Of a stretch of DNA of 64,000 bases, positions 1 to 9,479 are shown one piece after another. Where the stretch lies: NCBI GenBank assembly GCA_030538275.1, contig JAUNUH010000002.1, positions 124,001-188,000 of the forward strand, read 5' to 3'. The notes beneath the pieces are model-generated. The model did not search any database. It had not been told where the DNA came from and worked only from the letters and a program-made list of their open reading frames with translations. The first letter of the stretch is position 1. Every line of letters starts with the position of its first letter. The translations under genes and the position numbers were made by a program. This DNA comes from Flavobacteriaceae bacterium. GTDB lineage: Bacteria > Bacteroidota > Bacteroidia > Flavobacteriales > Weeksellaceae.

Positions 1-2
1 TA

Positions 3-350
3 GCACCTGCACAAACTTTCCTAGGTGGAAATGCAGATATGGCTACTGCAACTGAAGCTTATTGGACAAGTAATAATACTACAATTACAGATTACACCAA
101 TGATAACTATAATCAAGTATTGAATCAACTTGGTTTGAATTCAAACTTATTCTTCGGTAACAATACCAAAGAAAGCTATGGTAGCCCAACGCTTGTAGTT
201 AATTCTGGTCATTTGACTTCTGGTGCAAACTTCAGCCATCCAAAATTAGCCAACCCATTCTTCGAGCAAGTTTCCTTCATCGGTGCTTTCGGAGGATCTG
301 ATTGGACATCTGGTTGGGCAGCATGGGATCCAGTTACCAGAAATTATTAA
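3..350 (+). CDS. 3' end of a secreted or surface protein, unknown function (partial)
   Basis: The reading frame is open to the left window edge, so only the last 115 or so residues are visible. The end is rich in Asn, Thr and Gly and closes with FIGAFGGSDWTSGWAAWDP followed by a few residues and the stop. I have seen this kind of ending on hypothetical surface proteins of Bacteroidota, but I cannot name the family's function. No catalytic motif is visible. A strong hairpin terminator follows 30 bases after the stop, so this is the last gene of its transcript. Confidence 0.75.
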   Translation, partial: APAQTFLGGNADMATATEAYWTSNNTTITDYTNDNYNQVLNQLGLNSNLFFGNNTKESYGSPTLVVNSGHLTSGANFSHPKLANPFFEQVSFIGAFGGSDWTSGWAAWDPVTRNY

Positions 351-381
351 TTTTTAATGGTCCTCATATCCATTTAAGTTC

Positions 382-412
382 AAAGCCGGTTTTTTAAAAC
401 CGGCTTTACTAT
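382..412 (+). terminator. Rho-independent terminator
   Basis: Perfect 12-bp stem AAAGCCGGTTTT (382-393) with AAAACCGGCTTT (396-407) and a 2-base loop. A/T-rich arms could let it work in both directions, but it sits just after the plus-strand gene ending at 350. Confidence 0.8.
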
Positions 413-433
413 CTTTACTATTTTAATTATTTT

Positions 434-1078
434 ATGAAACATTCAATTCCATATTTATTTTCATTTATTCTATTCTTGTTGGCTTGTCAAAATGAAAAAA
501 AAGCCGAAAATACGGGCGAAATTGAAATCCAGCAACAGAAAAGTATTCTCGATGAAATCACAATTCCTTCCAACGAAATAGAAAAATGGTCACCAAATAA
601 TCATTTGACCGCCGATGAGCAAGAAAATTTGAAATATAATTTGGTGCGATACTTTGAAAAATTACCCAAAAAAGCAACACATCAAACCAAATTTAACCCT
701 GAATTTGATGAATATTACAAAGAAAAAGCCAACGAAGCCCATCTGTTATATCTTGTAAAAGATGCTGATGATCAATGGAAATTTGTCATTACCAAACAAG
801 CTCCTAGCCTTCAAGAAAAAAGAGTGGCCACTGCCGGAACCGTCAAATTGGATAATAACGAAATTACTTTTTATCAAGAGAATTTCAGAACTTGGAAAAT
901 GCCAAATGACCAACTAGAAAATACCATGCAGAAATTATTTTATGAATTTATTCAAGGAAATAATATGGAAAAATACGAAACCCGATTTACCAATCCCGAA
1001 CTCATAATTGAATTCCCAGACGAGGTAAATCACTTTGATACGAATTTGAGACAATGGTCTATAGAACCAAAAGAATAA
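434..1078 (+). CDS. Lipoprotein of unknown function
   Basis: The 214-residue protein starts with a hydrophobic segment ending in the lipobox LLAC (Cys18), followed by a Lys/Glu-rich linker, so it is predicted to be lipidated and anchored in the cell envelope. The rest is a soluble alpha/beta-looking sequence rich in Asn, Lys and Glu, with no motif I recognise. It stands alone between the terminator at 382-412 and the next gene, 170 bases downstream, which has its own promoter. A -7-like TATCTTTA lies at 410-417, just upstream of the start. Function unknown. Confidence 0.8.
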   Translation: MKHSIPYLFSFILFLLACQNEKKAENTGEIEIQQQKSILDEITIPSNEIEKWSPNNHLTADEQENLKYNLVRYFEKLPKKATHQTKFNPEFDEYYKEKANEAHLLYLVKDADDQWKFVITKQAPSLQEKRVATAGTVKLDNNEITFYQENFRTWKMPNDQLENTMQKLFYEFIQGNNMEKYETRFTNPELIIEFPDEVNHFDTNLRQWSIEPKE

Positions 1079-1197
1079 GAAACTAATATGTAATTTAGTT
1101 TTATTACCAGGCCTGTTGTATGATTCTATAATATTAGTAAATAAGTTTTATTTATCAAAAACATATCTAATTATCAATAAATTAACATTCTTTTGCG

Positions 1198-1227
1198 TTT
1201 GGAAAAGACCTTATTATTGTAACTTTA
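1198..1227 (+). promoter_or_regulatory. Bacteroidota-type promoter
   Basis: TTTG at 1198-1201, 18-base spacer, then TAACTTTA at 1220-1227, one mismatch from TAnnTTTG. It lies 22 bases upstream of the T9SS gene start. Confidence 0.55.
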
Positions 1228-1248
1228 CATAATTTTAAATATCGAAAA

Positions 1249-2973
1249 ATGAAAAAAATCTCTTTATTATTTACATGGCTCTTCAGCTTAAGTTTTGCTT
1301 TTGCTCAACAGCCAATACTTACCGCTATCGTTGATGGCGATTGTACAGGAGGTAATCCTAAAGTGCTAGAAATTTATGCCCACGGAAGCGTAGATTTCAG
1401 TCAGTATTCAATTGAAAGACAAGCCAATGGTGGCGCATGGGGCAATGCAACCAACCTGGCAGAGCTCGGAACGGTAACAGATGCTTTTGTCTATGTTTAC
1501 TCTGATACAAGTGATCCAGAAATTTTTTCCCAGGAATTTCCATCTGCCCAAAACGTTTGGGAAAATAATATAGTCAATGTAAACGGTGACGATGGTTTAA
1601 GAATTATTCGTGATGCCGATCAGGCAGTAATCGATCAGTTTGGTGCAACCGGCGTTGACGGTACAGGTACAGGATGGGAGTATATGGATGGTTTTGCCAA
1701 AAGAAATAACGGTACAGGTCCAGATACAGCCTTTATAGAAGCCAACTGGACATATGGAAATGGATTGCTAGACGGTCATGGTATTTGTCAAGGTGGAGAA
1801 AATTTTGAATCTGTGATGGGTGGAATCGGTACTTATACACCAACTGGTGGCTCTACAGAACCACAACTTTCTCTGATTTATCCATCAAATAACGCTGTAT
1901 TACCAATAGGTACAACAAATATAAATGTAGAATTCGCAGTTTCTAATTTTGTTATAGGTCAACCTAGTTCAGCCTCTGACGGGCATCTACACTACACCTT
2001 GAACGGTGGAGAAACTCAAATGCATTTTTCTAACGAGCCTTTCCAGATTTCTGGACTTAGTGCAGGCGAATACACTCTTATCCTATGGTTGGTAGATGAT
2101 AATCATCAAAACTTGAACCCAGAAGTTACAGCTTCATCTGTATTTACTATAATTGGAGATTCAAACGTGAGCAGCATTCAAGAATTAAGAGGAAGCGCTA
2201 TGAACGGTAGTGTTTATACACTTACAAGTGAGGCGATTTTGACGATGCAGCACAGCAACCGTAACCAAAAATGGGTGCAGGATGCAACCGGCGGAATTTT
2301 AATTGATGATGCAGCAGGAATTATTACAACCCAATACCAAAGAAATGATGGAATCACAGGAATTTCTGGTACTTTGTCAGAATTTAGAGGCGTAATTCAA
2401 CTTACACCTGTTGCAGATCCTGGCGCACCTACTTCTACCGGAAATTATGTTGAACCCATTCTGGTTGATGTAGCAGAATTCAATGCAAATCCCAATGCGT
2501 ATGAATCAAAATTAATTAGAATTGATTACCTCAATACAGACCAAACAGGTACTTGGGAAACAGGAACCAATTACAACTTTGCAAACAATATGCAAGATAT
2601 TGTAATTGTGAGAACTAATTTCTATCAAGCAGATTATATCGGAACAGATTTGCCTACCACCTATGTAGATTTAATTGGTATCGCAAGTGAATTCAATGGA
2701 ACTTCTCAACTCTATCCAAGAGACAGCGAGGACATCATAGAGAGTTTGTCTGTAAATGATCTGAACCTCAGAAACATGAATGTAAAAGTGGCAGTAAACA
2801 ACGGAAAATTACATATTTCTGGATTCGATGCGCACAAAATTACAGTTTACAATATCAATGGACAAGTAGTTGGAAATTCAGATTTTGTTGGAAATCTGAA
2901 AACAGGTACTTATATCGCTCTAATGCAAAATGCAGAAGGACAAATGGTAAGCGTTAAATTTATCAAGAAATAA
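1249..2973 (+). CDS. T9SS cargo with lamin-tail-like N-terminus and DUF5689-like domain
   Basis: The 574-residue secreted protein has a Sec signal peptide (residues 1 to about 20, ending SFAFAQ). Residues 22-200 look like a lamin-tail-type beta domain. About 205-300 is a beta-sandwich of the kind found in Flavobacteriia cargo proteins (HLHYTLNGGE region). About 305-495 resembles the OB-fold DUF5689 found with nucleases and adhesins. The last 70 residues (KITVYNINGQVV ... VSVKFIKK) form a Type IX sorting tail, so the protein is probably exported and surface-attached or released. No nuclease catalytic residues are evident. It is monocistronic, with its own promoter and a terminator directly after it. 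Confidence 0.85.
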   Translation: MKKISLLFTWLFSLSFAFAQQPILTAIVDGDCTGGNPKVLEIYAHGSVDFSQYSIERQANGGAWGNATNLAELGTVTDAFVYVYSDTSDPEIFSQEFPSAQNVWENNIVNVNGDDGLRIIRDADQAVIDQFGATGVDGTGTGWEYMDGFAKRNNGTGPDTAFIEANWTYGNGLLDGHGICQGGENFESVMGGIGTYTPTGGSTEPQLSLIYPSNNAVLPIGTTNINVEFAVSNFVIGQPSSASDGHLHYTLNGGETQMHFSNEPFQISGLSAGEYTLILWLVDDNHQNLNPEVTASSVFTIIGDSNVSSIQELRGSAMNGSVYTLTSEAILTMQHSNRNQKWVQDATGGILIDDAAGIITTQYQRNDGITGISGTLSEFRGVIQLTPVADPGAPTSTGNYVEPILVDVAEFNANPNAYESKLIRIDYLNTDQTGTWETGTNYNFANNMQDIVIVRTNFYQADYIGTDLPTTYVDLIGIASEFNGTSQLYPRDSEDIIESLSVNDLNLRNMNVKVAVNNGKLHISGFDAHKITVYNINGQVVGNSDFVGNLKTGTYIALMQNAEGQMVSVKFIKK

Positions 2974-2999
2974 CTTTATAGTCCTCAAATATTTAAACG

Positions 3000-3030
3000 A
3001 AACCTGCAGCGCAAGTTGCAGGTTTTTTTT
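3000..3030 (+). terminator. Rho-independent terminator of the T9SS gene
   Basis: AACCTGCA (3001-3008) pairs with TGCAGGTT (3017-3024), followed by a run of T. Confidence 0.85.
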
Positions 3031-3088
3031 TATTTAAAAATTCAATTTATAATAAAAATAATAGATTAGAAAAGTGAAACACAACAAA

Positions 3089-3113
3089 AAATCCGGCATT
3101 AATAACCGGATTT
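3089..3113 (-). terminator. Hairpin terminator for lepA
   Basis: AAATCCGG (3089-3096) pairs with CCGGATTT (3106-3113). On the minus strand it is followed by a T-run. It lies about 100 bases past the lepA stop, beyond the heptamer repeat. Confidence 0.7.
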
Positions 3114-3126
3114 AATTTATGTTAAC

Positions 3127-3205
3127 TATACTCTGAACACCAAACTCTGAATACTAATTACTCACTACTAACTTTGAACTCTAAACCCTGAATTCATAAC
3201 TAAAA
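3127..3205. repeat. Degenerate heptamer tandem repeat
   Basis: The stretch between the lepA stop and its terminator reads as successive 7-base units such as TGAACAC, CAAACTC, TGAATAC, TAATTAC, TCACTAC, close to the pattern yrAAywC. There are about eleven units, each differing by one to three bases. It would be transcribed as the 3' untranslated region of lepA. It encodes nothing. Confidence 0.55.
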
Positions 3206-3209
3206 ATAA

Positions 3210-5006
3210 CTATTCATTGAGTTTCAAAACAGCCAAAAACGCACTCTGTGGAACCTCTACACGACCAATCTGGCGCATTTTCTTTTTCCCTTTTTTCTGT
3301 TTTTCCAGTAGTTTTCGTTTACGCGAAATATCACCACCATAACATTTGGCAGTTACATCTTTTCGCAGCGCTTTAATCGTTTCTCGCGAAATTATTTTGG
3401 CACCAATCGCCGCTTGAATCGGAATGTCAAACATCTGGCGAGGAATTAATGTACGTAACTTTTCACACATCTTTTTGCCAATATTATAGGCATTATCCCT
3501 GTGCACCAAAGCAGATAAAGCATCTACCGGCTCTGCATTAATCAATACATCCAGACGCACCAAATCAGACTGTCGCATACCAATCGGAGCATAATCAAAA
3601 GATGCATAACCACGCGAAATCGTTTTTAATCTGTCATAAAAATCAAAAACAACCTCAGCCAAAGGCATGTGAAATGTTAACTCTACACGATCGGTAGTAA
3701 GATACGTCTGATTCACAATTTCACCACGCTTTTCAATACACAAAGTCATTACAGCGCCCACATACTCTGCAGCGGTAATAATCATCGCCTTGATATAGGG
3801 CTCCTCTACACGATCCAAACCACTCGGATCGGGCAAATCAGAAGGGTTATTTACGATAATTACATCATTCGGATTCTTGGTCGTGAAGGCATGATACGAA
3901 ACGTTGGGCACAGTCGTTATTACCGTCATATCAAATTCACGCTCAAGCCTTTCCTGTATAATCTCCAAATGAAGCATACCCAAAAATCCACACCTGAATC
4001 CAAAACCTAATGCCGCAGAACTCTCCTTTTCAAACGTAAGAGACGCATCATTCAACTGCAGTTTTTCTAAAGAATAGGTCAATTCCTCATAATCTTCTGT
4101 ATCCACAGGATAAATCCCCGCAAATACCATAGGCTTCACATTTTCAAAACCCTCAATCGGACTTTCAGCCGGATTCTTTACAGAGGTGATAGTATCACCT
4201 ACCTTCACATCCACAGCCGTTTTAATCCCAGAAATGATATAGCCAACATCACCCGTCTTAATCACTTTTTTCGGAACCTGTTTTATTTTCAAAGTCCCAA
4301 TTTCATCAGCATGATATTCCTTTCCAGTAGCCATGAACTTCACTTCCTGTCCCTCTTTTATCTCTCCATTTACCACCTTAAAATAAGCCTCAACACCCCG
4401 AAACGGATTGTAAACCGAATCAAAAATTAAAGCCTGCAAAGGCCCATCAGGATCACCTTGAGGCGCAGGAATTCGCTCTACAATCGCATTCAAAATATCC
4501 TCAACCCCCAATCCCGTTTTACCACTGGCTTTGATAATATCGTCATGACTGCATCCCAGCAAATCCACAATATCATCCGCAACCTCATCTGGATTGGCAC
4601 TAGGCAAATCAATTTTATTCAAAATCGGAATAATTTCCAAATCATTCTCCAACGCCAAATATAAATTCGAAATCGTCTGTGCCTGAATGCTTTGAGCAGC
4701 ATCAACAATCAACAAAGCACCCTCACAAGCAGCAATGGAACGCGAAACCTCATACGAAAAATCAACGTGTCCCGGCGTATCAATCAAATTCAACACATAG
4801 GTTTCACCCTTATATTCATACTCCATCTGCACCGCATGAGACTTAATAGTAATCCCACGTTCCCGCTCCAAATCCATATCATCCAGCATTTGCGCCTTCA
4901 TCTCTCGCTCAGTAACCGACTGTGTATGAGACAATAAACGATCTGCCAAGGTAGATTTACCATGATCAATATGCGCAATAATGCAAAAATTCCTGAAATG
5001 CTTCAT
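3210..5006 (-). CDS. lepA: Elongation factor 4 (LepA)
   Basis: A 598-residue translational GTPase, the usual length for EF4. The G1 P-loop AHIDHGKST is at residues 11-19, the G3 motif DTPGH is near 76, and NKIDLP (G4) is near 130. The C-terminal LepA-specific domain ends with an Arg/Lys-rich segment ([20 protein letters not shown]) that contacts the ribosome. LepA acts on stalled or assembling ribosomes and hydrolyses GTP. The ATG at 5006 gives the canonical N-terminus, and a perfect TAATTTTG box lies 17 bases upstream. It stands alone on the minus strand, with the heptamer repeat and a hairpin downstream. Confidence 0.98.
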   Translation of the reverse strand: MKHFRNFCIIAHIDHGKSTLADRLLSHTQSVTEREMKAQMLDDMDLERERGITIKSHAVQMEYEYKGETYVLNLIDTPGHVDFSYEVSRSIAACEGALLIVDAAQSIQAQTISNLYLALENDLEIIPILNKIDLPSANPDEVADDIVDLLGCSHDDIIKASGKTGLGVEDILNAIVERIPAPQGDPDGPLQALIFDSVYNPFRGVEAYFKVVNGEIKEGQEVKFMATGKEYHADEIGTLKIKQVPKKVIKTGDVGYIISGIKTAVDVKVGDTITSVKNPAESPIEGFENVKPMVFAGIYPVDTEDYEELTYSLEKLQLNDASLTFEKESSAALGFGFRCGFLGMLHLEIIQERLEREFDMTVITTVPNVSYHAFTTKNPNDVIIVNNPSDLPDPSGLDRVEEPYIKAMIITAAEYVGAVMTLCIEKRGEIVNQTYLTTDRVELTFHMPLAEVVFDFYDRLKTISRGYASFDYAPIGMRQSDLVRLDVLINAEPVDALSALVHRDNAYNIGKKMCEKLRTLIPRQMFDIPIQAAIGAKIISRETIKALRKDVTAKCYGGDISRKRKLLEKQKKGKKKMRQIGRVEVPQSAFLAVLKLNE

Positions 5007-5023
5007 AAATTACTCTGAATCTG

Positions 5024-5031
5024 CAAAATTA
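5024..5031 (-). promoter_or_regulatory. -7 box of lepA
   Basis: On the minus strand this reads TAATTTTG, a perfect TAnnTTTG, giving a short leader before the ATG at 5006. No clear -33 TTTG is seen. Confidence 0.5.
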
Positions 5032-5058
5032 CGACATTTTGATGATTTTTTATTATTT

Positions 5059-5283
5059 GGGCGCATTCCATCACAGCAAATTTTTACAAATTTTCCAAAA
5101 TATCAATTTCCTCCACTAATTTGCTGTGATGGAACCGCGTTTTCCATTGCAATCTTTGTTCAAAATCCCATCCAAGCCTATAAATTCTCCCATATCAGAA
5201 CATAGAAAATTTCACATCAACACAATCCTTATTTTTTTTGAACAAAGGATTTCCATTACAACCGCTTGCGCGTTCGCTCCCAA
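5059..5283. repeat. Long-palindrome repeat family, copy A
   Basis: Begins GGGCG and contains a perfect 17-bp inverted repeat (5066-5082 with 5118-5134). A second outer pair, AATCTTTGTTCAAAA (from 5151) with TTTTGAACAAAGGAT (about 5236-5250), is followed by TTCCATTACAACCGCTTGCGCG. The frame GGGCG - CGC...AATCTTT - palindrome - AAAGGATTTCC - GCG matches copies B, C and D in this window. It fills most of the 396-base gap between lepA and the divergent GLPGLI gene. No gene is seen inside. Confidence 0.65.
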
Positions 5284-5402
5284 GTGATTCGCCAAAATCA
5301 AAAATCACTCCTTCCGTCTCAAATTCTTCATTTAATTCAAAAAAGGATTTTATTTTAGCTAAAATTATACTTTCAAAAATCTTCAAGACATCCTATTTAA
5401 AA

Positions 5403-6146
5403 ATGAAAAAACTAATTTTAATTTGCATTTCTGTATTATGCTTTTCAGTAAACGCACAAGACGGAATTAAAATAGAATATGAATACGAAGATATTCAACC
5501 CGATTTCCTAAAAGCCAAAAAACAACCCAATACAGTAGTACTCAATTTTCAATTTTTGGGACTCGAAAGTAATGGAAAGAAAAGTCGGTTTTTTGAAATT
5601 CGGGATTTACGCTGGGACAACCGTCTCAAACAAATACAAGAAGAAAACGAACCCATCGCACAAATGTATGTATCTTCCTTCTTTAGAGGAGATTATTACA
5701 CCGATTTGGATAAATCTATTGCATACAGAGTTACCGAACTCGAAGGCAAAAAAATATTGGTAATAGACTCTAGCCTTTCAAAAATCGATTGGCAGTTGAA
5801 AAGAGAAAATAAAAAAATATTAAACTTTGATACCCGCTTGGCAGTTTTTGAAGACGAATCTAAAAACGTCGAAGCATGGTACACAACCGCATTGCCATAT
5901 AGAATTGGACCCTTCAATTACCACGGATTACCCGGAACTATTCTCGAACTCAAAATCCAATACAAAAACAACGACCCCACCATTGATTTTATTCAAGCCA
6001 AAAAAGTGGAATTCGTAGAGAATCTTGAAATTTCAATTCCAAAGAATTTGGAAATTTATTCTGACCAAGAATTTCAAAAACGTAGAAGCGAAATCAGGAA
6101 TAAGTTTCTACAGTTGAATGGGCAAGGCGTTGATACATCAGATTAA
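5403..6146 (+). CDS. GLPGLI family protein, secreted
   Basis: The 247-residue protein carries a signal peptide (MKKLILICISVLCFSVNA) and the family signature GLPGTILEL near residue 178, a variant of the GLPGLI motif that names this Bacteroidota family. It is a predicted periplasmic or outer-membrane beta-rich protein of unknown function. An open frame extends upstream to 5238, but that part overlaps the palindromic repeat and would hide the signal peptide, so I use the ATG at 5403. The C-terminus is slightly short for the family but ends cleanly. No operon partner is apparent. Confidence 0.85.
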   Translation: MKKLILICISVLCFSVNAQDGIKIEYEYEDIQPDFLKAKKQPNTVVLNFQFLGLESNGKKSRFFEIRDLRWDNRLKQIQEENEPIAQMYVSSFFRGDYYTDLDKSIAYRVTELEGKKILVIDSSLSKIDWQLKRENKKILNFDTRLAVFEDESKNVEAWYTTALPYRIGPFNYHGLPGTILELKIQYKNNDPTIDFIQAKKVEFVENLEISIPKNLEIYSDQEFQKRRSEIRNKFLQLNGQGVDTSD

Positions 6147-6220
6147 TTTTGTACATAACTCCTTTTCATTCAACCCATAAACAAAAAACAGCTTTCTATG
6201 CATATTCTTCAATATTTTTG

Positions 6221-6228
6221 TACTTTTG
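6221..6228 (+). promoter_or_regulatory. -7 box of the TPR-ribH-rnhA operon
   Basis: TACTTTTG, a perfect TAnnTTTG, followed by CAGCC. It lies 23 bases before the ATG at 6252. Confidence 0.5.
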
Positions 6229-6251
6229 CAGCCTTATAGATTTGAATATAT

Positions 6252-6956
6252 ATGTCTAAAAAGAACAAACCCACAAAGAAATACGCCACAGAAGAGGCAT
6301 TTGCATCACTAGAACAAACGGTACAGGCGTCAGAGCATTTTTTGGAAAAGAATGCGAAAATTCTTGGAATAATTTTCGGGGTATTGATTGTTGCAGCCGT
6401 AGGTTACTTTGCCTATCTACGATTCGTGGTTGAACCCCGAAACGAAGCCGCACAAAAAGAAATCACAACCGCCGATCAAATGTTTGCCAACGATTCTATA
6501 AATCTGGCACTAAACGGCAGCCCAGGTGCCTATCTGGGATATAATCAAATTATTGATCAATACGGTGGAACAGCAGTAGGAAATATAGCCAAATATAAAT
6601 CGGCTGTAGCCCTATACAATCAAGGTAATTACCAAGAGGCACTGGATAGAATCAATTCTTTTTCTACCAAAGAAAAAGCCATGAGCGCTATGAAATCAGG
6701 AATTAAAGGTGATGCTTTGGTACAATTAGGACAAAAAGAAAAAGCACTGGATGCATACGAAGAAGCCATAAACGCATCCGACCTGGATGTGCTGCAACAA
6801 GTTTACACCAAAAAAGCCGCAATTCTAGCTATGGATTTACAGGCCTATGATCGCGGATTGAAAACCGTTCAGGCATTTATCAAAAAACATCCTGATAGCG
6901 ATACCAATGGTGAAATAGGTAAATTGGAAGAAATGTTGAAATTTGCCGGAAAATAA
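6252..6956 (+). CDS. TPR-containing single-span membrane protein
   Basis: The 234-residue protein has a charged N-terminus, one transmembrane helix at about residues 36-58 (ILGIIFGVLIVAAVGYFAYL), then alpha-helical tetratricopeptide-like repeats (for example YNQGNYQEALDRI and LGQKEKALDAYEEAI) facing the periplasm. It resembles the YfgM/TPR_21 group, proposed to act with envelope chaperones; that role here is inferred. Its stop overlaps the ribH start by one base (TAATG), so the two are translationally coupled. It is the first gene of a three-gene operon. Confidence 0.85.
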   Translation: MSKKNKPTKKYATEEAFASLEQTVQASEHFLEKNAKILGIIFGVLIVAAVGYFAYLRFVVEPRNEAAQKEITTADQMFANDSINLALNGSPGAYLGYNQIIDQYGGTAVGNIAKYKSAVALYNQGNYQEALDRINSFSTKEKAMSAMKSGIKGDALVQLGQKEKALDAYEEAINASDLDVLQQVYTKKAAILAMDLQAYDRGLKTVQAFIKKHPDSDTNGEIGKLEEMLKFAGK

Positions 6957-7483
6957 TGGCAACAGAAAACAAAAATCTATCCCAGTACGACAAAAATAAT
7001 CTGCCAGATGCAGAGCCTTTCCAGTTTGGAATCGTGGTTTCCAACTGGAACAACCATATTACACATGCCTTGCGTGATGGCGCTGTAGATACCTTGATAG
7101 ATCTGGGCGCAAAAGAAGAAAACATTATTCTAGTTGATGTTCCGGGTAGCTTTGAATTAATCTATGGAGCAAAACTTTTGTGTGAACAGTTTTTGGATGC
7201 CGTAATTGTTATTGGTTCAGTTATTCGTGGCGAAACCGCCCATTTCGATTATGTTTGCCAAGGTGTAACACACGGTATCAAGGATTTGAATGTAGAATAT
7301 GACACGCCTGTTATCTTTTGTGTACTCACAGACGATAACGAAGAGCAAGCCAAAGCAAGAGCAGGCGGAAAACATGGAAATAAAGGTGTAGAAGCCGCTG
7401 TGGCAGCAGTACAAATGGCCAACCTGAACCAAGAAATTGGAATTTCAGATATTGATTTCGACGACTTCCCGAGCTTGAACTAA
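6956..7483 (+). CDS. ribH: 6,7-dimethyl-8-ribityllumazine synthase
   Basis: A 175-residue lumazine synthase, the penultimate step of riboflavin synthesis. It condenses 5-amino-6-ribitylamino-uracil with 3,4-dihydroxy-2-butanone 4-phosphate. Recognisable elements are VVSNWNNHIT near the N-terminus, VPGSFELIYGAK (phosphate and substrate loop), and GETAHFDYV with the catalytic His. The C-terminal GNKGVEAAVAAVQMA helix is typical. An N-terminal extension of about 20 residues precedes the core. It is coupled to the TPR gene and directly followed by the RNase HI gene. Confidence 0.97.
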   Translation: MATENKNLSQYDKNNLPDAEPFQFGIVVSNWNNHITHALRDGAVDTLIDLGAKEENIILVDVPGSFELIYGAKLLCEQFLDAVIVIGSVIRGETAHFDYVCQGVTHGIKDLNVEYDTPVIFCVLTDDNEEQAKARAGGKHGNKGVEAAVAAVQMANLNQEIGISDIDFDDFPSLN

Positions 7484-8125
7484 ATGCCAAAGAAAAAGCC
7501 CAAATACTACGTAGTTTGGAAGGGCGTTCAACCAGGTATCTACAATTCTTGGGAAGAATGTAAATTGCAAATTACCAACTTCCCTACTGCTGAATATAAA
7601 TCTTTTCCCAATTTGGAATTGGCAAAAAAAGCTTTTGCTGAAAGTTATCACGATTATAAAGGGAAAAAATTTTTTTCTTCTGAATTGTCTGCAGCCCAAC
7701 TCAAGTCAATTGGCGCTCCAGAGCTCAATTCCGTAGCTGTAGATGCGGCATGTGCAGGAAATCCCGGCATTATGGAATATCGCGGTGTAGAAACCGCTAC
7801 GGGAAACCAAATTTTCAAAAAAGGTCCATATCAAAAATCAACGAATAATGTTGGTGAATTTCTCGCATTGGTGCACGCACTTGCACTGATGAAAAAAACG
7901 GGCGACCGTCGGATTATTTACTCCGACAGCAAAATTGCAATCGGTTGGGTAAAAGTAGGAAAATGCCGCACCAAATTAGCCAAAACCGCCGAAAATGCGG
8001 ATTCTTTTGAGCTAATTCAACGCGCAGAACTTTGGCTGAAAAACAACCGTCCCTTGTTGAATCCAATCCTGAAATGGGAAACAAAAGCCTGGGGCGAAAT
8101 TCCGGCAGACTTCGGTAGAAAATAA
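7484..8125 (+). CDS. Ribonuclease HI with N-terminal viroplasmin (hybrid-binding) domain
   Basis: The 213-residue protein has an N-terminal caulimovirus-viroplasmin type module (residues 5-50, YYVVWKGVQPGIYNSWEECK) that binds RNA/DNA hybrids. An RNase H fold with acidic catalytic residues follows: Asp in AVDAACAGNPG, Glu in NNVGEFLAL, Asp in YSDSKIAIGW and a late Asp in IPADFGR. It would degrade RNA in RNA-DNA hybrids. The ATG follows the ribH stop with no gap, so it is the third gene of the operon. A convergent gene begins 7 bases after the stop. Confidence 0.93.
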   Translation: MPKKKPKYYVVWKGVQPGIYNSWEECKLQITNFPTAEYKSFPNLELAKKAFAESYHDYKGKKFFSSELSAAQLKSIGAPELNSVAVDAACAGNPGIMEYRGVETATGNQIFKKGPYQKSTNNVGEFLALVHALALMKKTGDRRIIYSDSKIAIGWVKVGKCRTKLAKTAENADSFELIQRAELWLKNNRPLLNPILKWETKAWGEIPADFGRK

Positions 8126-8132
8126 ATTTCAA

Positions 8133-8498
8133 TTACAATTCATAGGGTTCAAAAGCATTGACATAAACTTCTGAAGCCAATCCATCCTTTTTCTGTAAAA
8201 CTACAGCAATATCAAACCTACACTCCTTCGAAATTTGGTTTAATTCTAAATATTCATTGGCAGCTTTTACCATAAATTGCTTTTTCTTTCGAGAAACTGA
8301 TTCAATGGGATCACCAAAATAATCCGTTTTTCGCGCTTTGACTTCTACAAAAACAATTTCATTATTTTTCTCTGCAATAATATCTATTTCTAATGGATAA
8401 AATCGCCAGTTGCGCGCCAAAATAGTATATCCGTTTTTTTGATATTTTGACGCAATAAATTCTTCTGCAATCCTGCCAAAATCATTATGTTCTGCCAT
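8133..8498 (-). CDS. YraN/UPF0102 family endonuclease-like protein
   Basis: The 121-residue protein has the restriction-endonuclease-like fold of the UPF0102 family. The signatures are GRIAEEFIASKYQKNGYTILARNWR near the start and the PD-(D/E)xK-type core EIDIIAEKNNEIVFVEVKARK. It is probably a DNA-structure-specific nuclease linked to repair or recombination; function in the family is poorly established. It is the last gene of a minus-strand run after cysS and the S66 peptidase (gap 48 bases). Confidence 0.9.
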   Translation of the reverse strand: MAEHNDFGRIAEEFIASKYQKNGYTILARNWRFYPLEIDIIAEKNNEIVFVEVKARKTDYFGDPIESVSRKKKQFMVKAANEYLELNQISKECRFDIAVVLQKKDGLASEVYVNAFEPYEL

Positions 8499-8546
8499 AA
8501 TGTTGATTTGTAATCAGATAAATGTATTAAATTTTAACCCGGGAAA

Positions 8547-9473
8547 TTATTTCCATTGTAAATTTACAAATTCATCATCAACATTCAAAATCACATCACT
8601 ACCAAAAACCATCGCACGATTGTCACCAATATGACCCGCCGGAAACCCAAACATCACAGGAATTCCTTCATTTTCAAAAAAAGACAAAATAATCTGGTTC
8701 GAAACCTCATCGAAATCAGAATGATAATGCGGATTTTCTTCCCTCAAATCCATTTTGGTAAAACTCCCCACAATCAAGCCTTTTATACGAGACAACAATC
8801 CACTCCGTTTCAAAGCCATCAACATGCGGTCCAGATGATACCAGTTTTCTTGCCAGTCTTCAATAAACAAAATTAAATTCTCTCCTTGAATGGAAGACGA
8901 ACTCCCCAACTGACTGTAAATCATGGATAAATTACCACCTACCAAAGTTCCTTCGACCTGGCCTTCAATATCATTTGCCCCTGCTGGAAAAGTATAATTT
9001 AATTTTTCTCCGCACAAAACCCGTTTGAGCTCGGTATAGGAGGCTGGAGTGTATGGTAATTGAAGTTGTTTGGCCGTTACTGCATGTAAACTTGGAATGC
9101 CCAAATTGTTCAAATGATTGTGAAAAACCGTGATGTCAGAATAGCCAATTATCCATTTGGGCTTTTGTATAAATTGTGAAAAATCGAGTTGATCGATCAA
9201 TCGCACCGAGCCGTATCCGCCTCTAGCAAACCAAATGGCATCGATAGTAGGATTATTCAATTCTTGCTGAACAAATTTTAATCTGTGTTCATCTTTTCCT
9301 GCATAAAAATATCCAAAATTATGCTCACGAAATAATTCGTCTGAAAATACAGCCTCCCAAGAATTGACAGAAATCCAATTCAATGCAAATTCAAGTTCAT
9401 GTTTATAAATACGCCCAGCCGGTGCTACAATGGCAATCCTAGAGCCGGGAACTAATGATTGAGGCCATTTCAC
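8547..9473 (-). CDS. Peptidase S66 family (LD-carboxypeptidase/MccF-like)
   Basis: The 308-residue protein matches family S66, which cleaves the L,D-bond of tetrapeptides in peptidoglycan recycling or detoxifies microcin-like compounds. WFARGGYGSVRLID and IIGYSDIT (nucleophilic Ser), FIEDWQENWYHLDRML (catalytic Glu) and GFPAGHIGDNRAMV (catalytic His) are all present, so it should be active. Length fits the family. There is no signal peptide, so it is cytoplasmic. It begins 6 bases after cysS and is almost certainly co-transcribed with it. Confidence 0.92.
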   Translation of the reverse strand: MKWPQSLVPGSRIAIVAPAGRIYKHELEFALNWISVNSWEAVFSDELFREHNFGYFYAGKDEHRLKFVQQELNNPTIDAIWFARGGYGSVRLIDQLDFSQFIQKPKWIIGYSDITVFHNHLNNLGIPSLHAVTAKQLQLPYTPASYTELKRVLCGEKLNYTFPAGANDIEGQVEGTLVGGNLSMIYSQLGSSSSIQGENLILFIEDWQENWYHLDRMLMALKRSGLLSRIKGLIVGSFTKMDLREENPHYHSDFDEVSNQIILSFFENEGIPVMFGFPAGHIGDNRAMVFGSDVILNVDDEFVNLQWK

Positions 9474-9479
9474 AGCGCG

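Noticed and set aside
5238..5402. 55-codon N-terminal extension of the GLPGLI gene
   Set aside because: It overlaps palindromic repeat copy A and would place the signal peptide internally.
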